A stretch of 6,987 nt of DNA from Acidobacteriota bacterium (GCA_013817065.1 JACDDJ010000238.1:1-6987), one strand, 5' to 3'; shown: positions 1 to 5,471, numbered from the stretch's first letter. Numbers and translations: made by a program. The notes: a model not told the origin generated them from the sequence alone.

Positions 1-125
1 GCACTCATGTGAACCCCCAGGAAGCCGAAGCGCGCATCTTAGCACTCGCGGGATGCGAAGACGCACCCGCGAATGGCCGATGGAAAATGGAAGATGGAAA
101 AGTGCTAACGTTCGAGCGTCTCACC
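1..125. other. Leader region upstream of the aldehyde dehydrogenase
   Basis: No complete gene is visible here. A co-directional upstream gene could end at the TGA at 10-12 (reading ...Ala-Leu-Met-stop), but only three codons are visible, so this is a possibility and not a call. The reading frame of the aldehyde dehydrogenase stays open back to a GTG at 9, but that extension has no resemblance to the family and runs through a heptamer repeat. I see no convincing -35/-10 pair, so the dehydrogenase may be transcribed from further upstream. A tiny open frame starting at ATG 73 and ending at TAA 106-108 exists only because the repeat contains ATG in every unit. Confidence 0.4.
73..100 (-). repeat. 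Tandem 7-bp repeat, four units (ATGGRRR on plus; TTCCAT-type on minus)
   Basis: ATGG recurs exactly every 7 bases at 73, 80, 87 and 94. The units are ATGGCCG, ATGGAAA, ATGGAAG and ATGGAAA. On the minus strand the units share a TTCCA core with the second heptamer array at 3025-3070, which lies in the opposite orientation. Because 7 is not a multiple of 3, the successive ATGs fall in all three frames, so the repeat is not a coding repeat. Its function is unknown. It resembles short heptameric intergenic repeats that I associate with some high-GC environmental bacteria, but that association is from memory only. Confidence 0.7.
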
Positions 126-1604
126 ATGCGAATTCTCCAGAATTACATCGATGGCAAATGGACCGACTCCGCGAGCGGGCGGCGGGTTCAAGATCTGAAT
201 CCGGCAGACACCTCGGAAGTGATCGCCGAGGCGCCGAGCTCGACAGCTGACGAAGCTGCGAGCGCGTGCGAGGCGGCGGCGCGGGCCTTCGACGGGTGGC
301 GCAACACGCCAGCGCCGATGCGCGGACAGCTGCTCTACCGGGTGCAGCGCCGGACGGAAGAACGGCGGCAGGAGCTTGCCGAGGCGCTGACCCGGGAAGA
401 AGGCAAGACGATCGCCGAAGCGCGCGGAGAGGTCCAGCGCGCGATCAACGTGATCGAGTTCTTTGCCGGCGAGGCGAGACGAATCACAGGAATTACCATC
501 CCCTCCGAGCTTCCCCACAACTTCTGCTACACGGTCAAGCAACCGGTGGGACCGGTCGCGATCATCACGCCGTGGAATTTTCCGGTCGCGATCTCAATCT
601 GGAAGATCGCGCCTGCGCTCGTGTCCGGCAACACGGTCGTGTTCAAGCCCGCGACACTGACCCCACTCACCGCCACGCTCATCGTCGAGATCTTCGAGTC
701 GTGCGATCTGCCTCCCGGTGTGCTGAATCTCGTCTACGGCGGCGGGCGCGAGGTCGGCGACACGATCGTGAAGCATCCCGCCATCCAGGCGGTCTCCTTC
801 ACGGGTTCCAATGACGTCGGTGTGGCGCTCTACTCCGCTGCGGCGGCCCGGGGGATCAAATGCCAGTGCGAGATGGGCGGCAAGAACCCGATCGTGATCT
901 TGGCGGATGCCGACCTCGATCTCGCTGTTGAGAGCACGGTGCAGGGGGCGTTTGGCTCGACCGGCCAGCGCTGCACCGCGACAAGCCGGGCGGTCGTCGA
1001 TGCGTCCATCGCGGACGAGTTCGTCGAGCGCCTGCATGCTCGCGCCGCACAGCTCGTCGTCGGGAACGGCCTGGATCCGAAGACGAACATCGGACCGTCC
1101 GTGGACAGTTCTCAACTCGACACCGTGCTCGAGTATGTCGGTATCGGCCAGCGCGAGGGTGCCCGGCTCATTCGCGGCGGCTCGCGACTGCAGGAGGCTG
1201 GCCTCGCCGGCGGCTTCTTCGTCGAGCCAACGATCTTCGACAACGTCGCCGCGTCAATGCGCATCGCGCAGGAGGAGATCTTCGGGCCGGTGTTGTCGGT
1301 GATCCGCGCGCCCGACGCGAAGTCCGCGCTGACGGTCGCCAACGGGGTCCGGTTCGGCCTCTCGGCGTCGGTCTACACCAGCGACGTCGCCTCGATGTTC
1401 CGGATCGTCGAACGGTTGGAGGAGGGCATCGTTCACGTAAACTCACCGACCGTCGGCGGCGAAGCCCACATTCCTTTCGGGGGGATGAAGGCAACCGGTG
1501 TGGGACTGCGCGAGATGGGCAGCGTCGCCATCGATTTCTACACCGAGCTGAAAGTGGTCTACGTCGATTACACCGGTGGGAAGCGCGGCGGCAATCTGTA
1601 TTGA
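126..1604 (+). CDS. NAD(P)+-dependent aldehyde dehydrogenase, 2-oxoglutarate-semialdehyde (2,5-dioxovalerate) dehydrogenase-like
   Basis: This is a soluble cytoplasmic enzyme that oxidises an aldehyde to its carboxylate. From ATG 126 it has 492 residues, normal for the superfamily. All key elements are visible: PWNFP with the catalytic-site Asn at N151, FKPA with cofactor-binding K174, the FTGS cofactor loop at 225-228, the general base E249 in EMGGKNP, the nucleophile C283 in GQRCTATSR, then EEIFGPV and the C-terminal IPFGGMK. The 34-residue distance from E249 to C283 is the canonical one. Retention of E249 points to a hydrolytic, non-CoA-acylating enzyme, unlike methylmalonate-/malonate-semialdehyde dehydrogenase (MmsA). 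The overall pattern (EEGKT, EARGEVQRAI, SELP, the EMGG variant, FYTELK end) best fits the oxoglutarate-semialdehyde group, though the substrate cannot be read from sequence. The ATG is preferred because the usual N-terminus (NYIDGKW) begins right after it. In-frame GTG 9, ATG 87 and GTG 102 are alternatives, and no strong ribosome site supports any of them. The gene stops 11 bp before the hydantoinase. Confidence 0.93.
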   Translation: MRILQNYIDGKWTDSASGRRVQDLNPADTSEVIAEAPSSTADEAASACEAAARAFDGWRNTPAPMRGQLLYRVQRRTEERRQELAEALTREEGKTIAEARGEVQRAINVIEFFAGEARRITGITIPSELPHNFCYTVKQPVGPVAIITPWNFPVAISIWKIAPALVSGNTVVFKPATLTPLTATLIVEIFESCDLPPGVLNLVYGGGREVGDTIVKHPAIQAVSFTGSNDVGVALYSAAAARGIKCQCEMGGKNPIVILADADLDLAVESTVQGAFGSTGQRCTATSRAVVDASIADEFVERLHARAAQLVVGNGLDPKTNIGPSVDSSQLDTVLEYVGIGQREGARLIRGGSRLQEAGLAGGFFVEPTIFDNVAASMRIAQEEIFGPVLSVIRAPDAKSALTVANGVRFGLSASVYTSDVASMFRIVERLEEGIVHVNSPTVGGEAHIPFGGMKATGVGLREMGSVAIDFYTELKVVYVDYTGGKRGGNLY

Positions 1605-1607
1605 TAT

Positions 1608-1613
1608 AGAGGA
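1608..1613 (+). promoter_or_regulatory. Ribosome binding site of the hydantoinase gene
   Basis: AGAGGA lies in the 11-bp gap after the dehydrogenase stop, only 2 bases from ATG 1616. This is a good anti-16S match but an unusually short spacer. It is the best purine-rich site for this start and ties translation of the two genes together. Confidence 0.55.
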
Positions 1614-1615
1614 TC

Positions 1616-3016
1616 ATGTCACTGCTTATCATCAACGGCCGGATCGTCACGGCGTCTGACGACTACGTCGCGGACGTCTACTGCGAGAACGGCACCATTG
1701 CGGCCATCGGCCGGGACCTTCCCGCGCATCGGTTCCAGGCCGAACGGACGATCGACGCGGCGGGTCAGTACGTCATCCCCGGCGGGATCGATGTCCACAC
1801 CCACTTGAACATGCCGTTCGGTGGCGCGACGTCCGCGGACGATTTCGAGAGCGGCACGATCGCGGCGGCCTTTGGCGGAACTACCTCGATCGTTGACTTC
1901 GCGATCCAGTATCGCGGCCAGACCATGCGCCACGCGCTCGACGACTGGCGGAAGCGCGCCGACGGCAAGGCCGTCATCGACTACGGCTTCCACATGATCA
2001 TCACCGAGCTGGAAGACGCCGGCCTGAGCGAAATGGACCGCATGGTCCGTGACGAAGGGATCACCAGCTTCAAGCTGTTCATGGCGTATCCCGGCGTCTT
2101 CATGGTCGACGATGCGACCATTTTCAGGGCGCTGCGCCGGACCGGTGAAAATGGCGGGCTGGTGTGCATGCACGCGGAGAACGGCGGCGTCATCGACGAG
2201 CTCGTCAAGGAGGCGCTGCGCAAGGGAGAGACGGCGCCGAAGTATCACGCGCTGACGCGCCCGCCTACCGCCGAAGGCGAAGCCACCGGCCGGGCGATCG
2301 CGCTGTCAGAGATGGCCGGCGTACCGATCTACATCGTCCATCTGTCCGCGGCTCATGCGCTCGAGAAGGTGAAGCAGGCGCGCGACATGGGTCTGCCGGC
2401 GTACGCCGAGACGTGTCCGCAGTATCTGTTCCTCTCGTACGACAACTACGAAGAGCCCGGCTTCGAAGGCTCGAAGTACGTGATGTCGCCACCGCTGCGC
2501 GAGAAGTGGCACCAGGACGTCCTCTGGAAGGGACTCGCGAAGAACGACCTGCAGGTGATCTCGACTGACCACTGCCCCTTCTGCATGTCCGAAAAGGCAC
2601 TCGGCAAGGACGACTTCAGCAAGATCCCGAACGGCGCACCCGGCATCGAGACCAGGCTGACGCTCGTGCACGACGGCGGCGTCCGCCCCGGCCGAATCAC
2701 GATGAACCGCTTCGTCGAGCTGTGTTCGACGACGCCCGCGAAGATGTTCGGTCTATTCCCGCGGAAGGGGACGATCGCGGTTGGCAGTGATGCCGACATT
2801 GTCATCTTTGATCCGAACCGATCCGCCACGCTCGGCGTCAAGACGCTGCACATGAACGTGGACTACAACCCTTACGAGGGACGTACCGTGCAGGGCTCAC
2901 CTTCGACCGTGATCGCGAACGGTCAGGTGGTGATCGAAGGGAACGAGTTCGTCGGGAAGAAGGGCGCAGGACGGTTCCTGTCGCGCGGCCACTCGCAGGC
3001 GCCTGCGGGCCTGTGA
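1616..3016 (+). CDS. hydA: Dihydropyrimidinase / D-hydantoinase
   Basis: This is a cytosolic binuclear-zinc amidohydrolase that opens the ring of dihydrouracil, dihydrothymine or 5-substituted hydantoins to give N-carbamoyl amino acids. It has 466 residues, the usual length. The complete metal site is present: H61 and H63 in HTH, carboxylated lysine K153 in SFKLF, H186 in CMHAEN, H242 in IVHLSAAHA and D318 in STDHCPF. Substrate-site residues Y158, S291 and N339 are also present. All of these sit at a constant +3 offset from the Bacillus D-hydantoinase numbering as I remember it (58, 60, 150, 155, 183, 239, 288, 315, 336), so the core aligns without gaps. The DYNPYEG segment and the GRFLSRG tail near the C-terminus are typical of this family, as opposed to allantoinase or dihydroorotase. 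It is the second gene of the catabolic cluster, 11 bp after the dehydrogenase and 54 bp before the NCS1 permease. The natural substrate (pyrimidine or hydantoin) cannot be decided from this window. Confidence 0.96.
   Translation: MSLLIINGRIVTASDDYVADVYCENGTIAAIGRDLPAHRFQAERTIDAAGQYVIPGGIDVHTHLNMPFGGATSADDFESGTIAAAFGGTTSIVDFAIQYRGQTMRHALDDWRKRADGKAVIDYGFHMIITELEDAGLSEMDRMVRDEGITSFKLFMAYPGVFMVDDATIFRALRRTGENGGLVCMHAENGGVIDELVKEALRKGETAPKYHALTRPPTAEGEATGRAIALSEMAGVPIYIVHLSAAHALEKVKQARDMGLPAYAETCPQYLFLSYDNYEEPGFEGSKYVMSPPLREKWHQDVLWKGLAKNDLQVISTDHCPFCMSEKALGKDDFSKIPNGAPGIETRLTLVHDGGVRPGRITMNRFVELCSTTPAKMFGLFPRKGTIAVGSDADIVIFDPNRSATLGVKTLHMNVDYNPYEGRTVQGSPSTVIANGQVVIEGNEFVGKKGAGRFLSRGHSQAPAGL
2994..3013. 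repeat. 14-bp perfect palindrome with overlapping stem-loop at the 3' end of the hydantoinase gene
   Basis: CGCAGGC at 2994-3000 is followed directly by its reverse complement GCCTGCG at 3001-3007. The left part can also pair as CAGGC (2996-3000) with GCCTG (3009-3013) around an 8-base loop, ending just before the stop codon TGA 3014-3016. There is no T-tract behind it, so it is not a standard terminator. It may be chance in GC-rich coding sequence. Confidence 0.4.
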
Positions 3017-3024
3017 TTTCTGAG

Positions 3025-3070
3025 CCCCGAACCCCCAACTTCCAACGCCCAACTTCCAACGCCCCACTCC
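3025..3070 (+). repeat. C-rich tandem 7-bp repeat filling the hydantoinase-permease gap; possible Rho-loading (rut-like) tract
   Basis: AAC recurs every 7 bases at 3030, 3037, 3044, 3051 and 3058, with a decayed CAC at 3065. The units alternate between CCCAACT and TCCAACG types. The 46 bases contain 27 C and only 3 G, a strong C-over-G bias in the mRNA sense with regularly spaced pyrimidine-C steps, which is the compositional signature of Rho utilisation sites. The array occupies nearly the whole 54-bp gap and abuts the permease ATG, leaving no Shine-Dalgarno sequence. The TTCCA core is shared with the inverted array at 73-100. The repeat is directly seen; the Rho role is inference. Confidence 0.75.
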
Positions 3071-4471
3071 ATGAACACTGTTGCCGACGACATCACCCGC
3101 AGTCCTCGGTATAACGCGGACCTGGCGCCGGTGCCTCCGTCAGCACGGACGTGGGGCACCTATGAGATCGCCGCCCTGTGGATCGGCATGGCGGTGTGCA
3201 TTCCGACCTACATGCTTGCGGCCGGTCTCGTCGCCGGTGGCATGAGCTGGTGGCAGGCGGTCGGTACAATCACGCTGGGTAACGCGATCGTCCTCGTTCC
3301 GATGATGCTGACCGGGCATGCGGGCACGAAGTATGGCATCCCGTTCCCTGTGCTCGCGCGGGCGGCCTTCGGACTCCGCGGATCCCATGTGCCCGCCCTG
3401 CTTCGTGCCGGTGTGGCGTGTGGCTGGTTCGGGATTCAGACCTGGGTAGGCGGCGCCGCCCTCGACACGCTTCTCGGCATCGCATTCTCGTTCTGGAACG
3501 GCCTGCCCGCGCACGTGTGGATCAGCTTCGCTGCCTTCTGGGCGATGAACATCTACTTCATCGTCAAAGGCACCGAATCGATACGCCTCTTCGAGGCGTG
3601 GGCGGCGCCGGTTCTGCTGCTGATGGGGCTTGCGCTGCTTGGCTGGGCGGTTGCCAGGCTCGGCGGGCTGGGGCCGATCTTCAACCAGCCATCCCGTTTT
3701 CAGACGACCGGCGAGTTTTTCGCCTTCTTCGTGCCGAGTCTCACCGCGATGGTGGGCTACTGGGCGACGCTGTCGATCAGCATCCCCGACTTCACGCGCT
3801 ACGCGACGTCACAGCGGGCGCAGGTGGTCGGCCAGGCTCTGGGACTGCCACCGACGATGGCGTTGTTTTCGTTCATAGGGGTCGCGGTCGCATCGGCGAG
3901 CCTGCTGATTTTCGGGGAGGCGATCTGGGATCCAGTGGTCCTTCTCGGCAAGTTTGGCAATCCGTTCGTTGTCCTGCTTTCGGTTTTTGCTCTGGCGGTC
4001 GCGACCCTGACCACGAACATCGCCGCCAACGTCGTCCCTCCAGCCAATGCATTCGCGAACCTGTGGCCACGAGGGATCTCGTTCACCACGGGCGGACTGA
4101 TCACCGGCTTCATCGGGATCGCGATGATGCCGTGGAAGCTGCTCGCAGACTTCGAGGCCTACATCTTCGGCTGGCTGGTTGGCTACTCCGGCCTGCTGGG
4201 GCCGGTCGCCGGCATTCTGATCGTCGACTACTGGGTCCTGCGTAAACAGACGCTCACCGTCCGTGACCTTTACGTCGAGGGAGGCGAGTACCCGCTGGTG
4301 CACTGGCCGGCGATGATTGCCCTCGCAGCGGGGATCGGCCTGGCCTTGATCGGCCTCGTGGTCCCGGCTCTGCGAGTGCTCTACGACTACGCGTGGTTCG
4401 TCGGCTTCGGCGTATCGTCGGTTGTTTACCTGTTGCTGGCCCGGAGGCACACGGCCCTTGTGGCTCAATGA
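3071..4471 (+). CDS. NCS1-family nucleobase/hydantoin:cation symporter
   Basis: This is an inner-membrane secondary transporter of 466 residues with about 12 hydrophobic segments, a LeuT-fold protein of the Mhp1/PucI/Fur family. It opens with the family signature RTWGTYEIAALWIG (residues 26-39). The residues that in the hydantoin transporter Mhp1 sandwich and hydrogen-bond the substrate have counterparts here: W119 and Q123 in GWFGIQTW, W231 in GYW before IPDFTRY, and N316 and N320 in TTNIAANVVPPAN. DYW at 386-388 followed by RDLY at 398-401 is also typical. Substrates of the family are hydantoins, uracil, thymine, allantoin, cytosine and purines, imported with Na+ or H+. The neighbouring hydantoinase suggests a pyrimidine or hydantoin. 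The ATG follows a C-rich heptamer array with no Shine-Dalgarno site; it is kept because the N-terminal RYNADLAPVP fits the family, and no better start is seen. Confidence 0.95.
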   Translation: MNTVADDITRSPRYNADLAPVPPSARTWGTYEIAALWIGMAVCIPTYMLAAGLVAGGMSWWQAVGTITLGNAIVLVPMMLTGHAGTKYGIPFPVLARAAFGLRGSHVPALLRAGVACGWFGIQTWVGGAALDTLLGIAFSFWNGLPAHVWISFAAFWAMNIYFIVKGTESIRLFEAWAAPVLLLMGLALLGWAVARLGGLGPIFNQPSRFQTTGEFFAFFVPSLTAMVGYWATLSISIPDFTRYATSQRAQVVGQALGLPPTMALFSFIGVAVASASLLIFGEAIWDPVVLLGKFGNPFVVLLSVFALAVATLTTNIAANVVPPANAFANLWPRGISFTTGGLITGFIGIAMMPWKLLADFEAYIFGWLVGYSGLLGPVAGILIVDYWVLRKQTLTVRDLYVEGGEYPLVHWPAMIALAAGIGLALIGLVVPALRVLYDYAWFVGFGVSSVVYLLLARRHTALVAQ

Positions 4472-4528
4472 CTTAGCGTTAAGTTGAGTGTCCCCGTTTC
4501 GTCGGCGACGCGGGCTTAGAATAAGACC
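4472..4528 (+). promoter_or_regulatory. Intergenic region with -10-like box directly before the DUF2277 ATG
   Basis: TAGAAT at 4517-4522 matches the TATAAT consensus at five of six positions and ends 6 bases before ATG 4529. A transcript started at the usual distance would begin at or within a base of the ATG, implying a leaderless mRNA. No -35 is seen at 16-18 bp; TTGAGT at 4484-4489 is too far away. The region also holds ACTTA/TAAGT arms (4471-4484) and a weak hairpin, CCCG-CGTC pairing with GACG-CGGG (4493-4514) with a three-T bulge. No T-tract follows, so I do not call it a terminator for the permease. Confidence 0.4.
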
Positions 4529-4795
4529 ATGTGCAGGAACATCAAGACACTCGCGAACTTCGCTCCTCCCGCGACCGACGATGAGATCCGCGCCTCGGCC
4601 CTGCAGTTCGTTCGAAAGCTGAGCGGGACTGCCCGACCGTCCAAGGCCAACGACGCGGCGTTCAACCGGGCTGTCGACGAGGTCACGGATGCCGCCAACC
4701 GCCTGATCTCCTCCCTCGAGACCACGGCCCCGCCACGCAACCGTGAAGAAGAAGCGCGCAAAGCCAAGGAGCGATCGCAGGCGCGTTTCGCCTGA
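4529..4795 (+). CDS. DUF2277 family protein, function unknown
   Basis: This is a small protein of 88 residues with no signal peptide or membrane segment. I recognise it by its N-terminus MCRNIKTLANFAPPATDDEI and the following LQFVRKLSG, PSKAND and AAFNRAVDEV segments, which are the conserved core of DUF2277, a widespread family without a known role. The middle is predicted helical, and the tail (residues 70-88) is highly charged and rich in Arg, Glu and Lys. Family members nearly always begin Met-Cys-Arg as I remember them. Methionine aminopeptidase would be expected to remove Met before Cys, leaving an N-terminal cysteine; that is inference. The gene stands alone between the catabolic cluster and the flotillin operon, with its own candidate -10 box and a downstream hairpin. 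It is probably not functionally tied to either neighbour. Confidence 0.9.
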   Translation: MCRNIKTLANFAPPATDDEIRASALQFVRKLSGTARPSKANDAAFNRAVDEVTDAANRLISSLETTAPPRNREEEARKAKERSQARFA

Positions 4796-4801
4796 TCCAC
4801 T

Positions 4802-4818
4802 GCGGCGAGAGTCGCCGC
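4802..4818 (+). terminator. GC-rich hairpin after DUF2277, probable terminator
   Basis: GCGGCGA (4802-4808) pairs perfectly with TCGCCGC (4812-4818) around a 3-base GAG loop, starting 6 bases after the DUF2277 stop. Only a short AATTT follows (4821-4825), so as an intrinsic terminator it is weak. Its position just before the next promoter fits a transcript boundary. Confidence 0.55.
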
Positions 4819-4823
4819 GCAAT

Positions 4824-4852
4824 TTGACATTCCCTCGGGCGATCCCTAGAGT
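4824..4852 (+). promoter_or_regulatory. Sigma70-type promoter for the nfeD-flotillin operon
   Basis: A perfect -35 box TTGACA (4824-4829) is separated by exactly 17 bp from TAGAGT (4847-4852), which matches the -10 consensus at four of six positions. Transcription would start near 4859, about 24 bases before ATG 4883. It lies directly behind the DUF2277 hairpin and is the best promoter in the window, suggesting constitutive housekeeping expression. Confidence 0.75.
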
Positions 4853-4867
4853 TGCGGTACCTCCGCA
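4853..4867. repeat. Inverted repeat at the predicted transcription start of nfeD
   Basis: TGCGG (4853-4857) and CCGCA (4863-4867) form 5-base arms around a 5-base spacer, straddling the start site expected from the promoter just upstream. It could be a small operator or a 5' hairpin. Short arms like these also occur by chance. Confidence 0.3.
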
Positions 4868-4882
4868 GTTTCTAAAACCAAC

Positions 4883-5416
4883 ATGGATCTCCTGCCGCCG
4901 CTCTCGGCCTTTACGGTCTTCCTCGGGATTTGCGCCACTGGATTCCTGTTCCTGATGGTGGCGCTGGTCTTTGGTGGCGTCTTCGATTTCTTCGAAACTG
5001 ACCACGACTTCGATGCCGGCGGCCCGGGATTCTTCAGCACCCGCGTCATGGCGGTGTTCGTGACCACTTTCGGCGGCGCTGGAGCGGTCGCCACCTACTA
5101 CGGCCTCTCACCGGTGCCCGCGGCGCTGGTGGGGTTCGGCACCGGCCTGATTTTCGGCGGCGCCATCTACGCACTCGCACGAATGCTGTATCAGCAGCAG
5201 GCCAGCACCGACGTCCGTTCCAGCGACCTGGTCGGCACGGTTGGCCGGGTCGTGATCGCGATCCCGCCCGGTGGCGTTGGGCAGATCCGCGTGCGTCTCG
5301 GCGAAGAGCTGATGGACAAGATCGCGCGCACACGTGACGGTGTCGCCATCCCGGAGAACACCGCAGTGAAGGTCGACGAGGTCCTTGGCGAGACAGTCAT
5401 CGTGACGACACACTGA
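4883..5416 (+). CDS. NfeD-like membrane protein with C-terminal OB-fold, flotillin partner
   Basis: The 177-residue product has hydrophobic segments at about residues 8-31, 53-73 and 77-102, then a soluble C-terminal domain at about 112-177. That domain (DLVGTVGRVV, a Gly-rich turn PPGGVG, strands ending VKVDEVLGETVIV) has the five-strand OB-fold pattern of NfeD proteins. It lacks the N-terminal ClpP-like protease of long NfeD forms, so it is the short type, like B. subtilis YuaF. Short NfeD proteins are encoded beside flotillins and are thought to help organise or regulate flotillin microdomains; the flotillin gene is 61 bp downstream. An acidic loop with one His (DFFETDHDFD, 35-44) lies between the first two membrane segments. 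The start ATG 4883 has no Shine-Dalgarno site but directly precedes the first hydrophobic segment. A strong promoter lies upstream. Confidence 0.88.
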   Translation: MDLLPPLSAFTVFLGICATGFLFLMVALVFGGVFDFFETDHDFDAGGPGFFSTRVMAVFVTTFGGAGAVATYYGLSPVPAALVGFGTGLIFGGAIYALARMLYQQQASTDVRSSDLVGTVGRVVIAIPPGGVGQIRVRLGEELMDKIARTRDGVAIPENTAVKVDEVLGETVIVTTH

Positions 5417-5458
5417 TCCTCGAGTCGCCCGAGTTCACGCCGGGCGAAGCACAGGATC
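5415..5458 (+). ncRNA. Nested inverted repeat between nfeD and flotillin, likely mRNA stem-loop
   Basis: The outer arms GATCCT (5415-5420) and AGGATC (5453-5458) enclose the inner arms TCGCCCG (5425-5431) and CGGGCGA (5441-5447) around a 9-base loop. The internal loop is 4 bases on one side and 5 on the other. It begins inside the nfeD stop codon and ends 8 bases before the flotillin ribosome site. There is no T-tract, so it is not a standard terminator. A role in mRNA processing, stability or uncoupling translation of the two genes is inferred. The type label is the nearest available; no free RNA is claimed. Confidence 0.6.
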
Positions 5459-5466
5459 GACATCCC

Positions 5467-5471
5467 AGGGG
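5467..5471 (+). promoter_or_regulatory. Ribosome binding site of the flotillin gene
   Basis: AGGGG ends 6 bases before ATG 5478, good Shine-Dalgarno spacing, and decides this start. The adjacent CCCC (5474-5477) could pair with GGGG only around a 2-base loop, too tight to matter. Confidence 0.65.

Noticed and set aside
73..108. Short upstream open reading frame (11 codons) as a regulatory leader peptide
   Set aside because: The start codon is an automatic product of the ATGG repeat unit, no ribosome site precedes it, and the peptide shows no regulatory codon run.
9..125. Aldehyde dehydrogenase start at GTG 9 with a 39-residue extension
   Set aside because: The extension has no family similarity and is partly encoded by a 7-bp repeat. 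The usual N-terminus begins just after ATG 126.
53..250. Plus-strand open frame of 65 codons overlapping the dehydrogenase
   Set aside because: It overlaps the start of a well-supported gene in another frame, is Arg/Ser-rich without family similarity, and starts without a ribosome site.
126..1604. Assignment as CoA-acylating malonate-/methylmalonate-semialdehyde dehydrogenase (MmsA), which pathway context would suggest
   Set aside because: The general-base Glu (E249 in EMGGKNP) is present, whereas acylating enzymes of that group lack it, and the motif pattern fits oxoglutarate-semialdehyde dehydrogenases better.
1616..3016. Assignment as allantoinase or dihydroorotase
   Set aside because: Active-site residues follow the D-hydantoinase/dihydropyrimidinase pattern at a constant offset, and the C-terminal DYNPYEG and GRFLSRG segments are specific to that branch.
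4493..4514. Rho-independent terminator after the permease
   Set aside because: The stem needs a three-base bulge and is followed by CTTAGAATAAG, not a T-tract. It is better seen as incidental or as part of the DUF2277 upstream region.
3809..5005. Minus-strand open frame of 398 codons
   Set aside because: It crosses the end of the permease, the DUF2277 gene, a promoter and the start of nfeD, all well supported on the plus strand. Its translation is low-complexity and charged.
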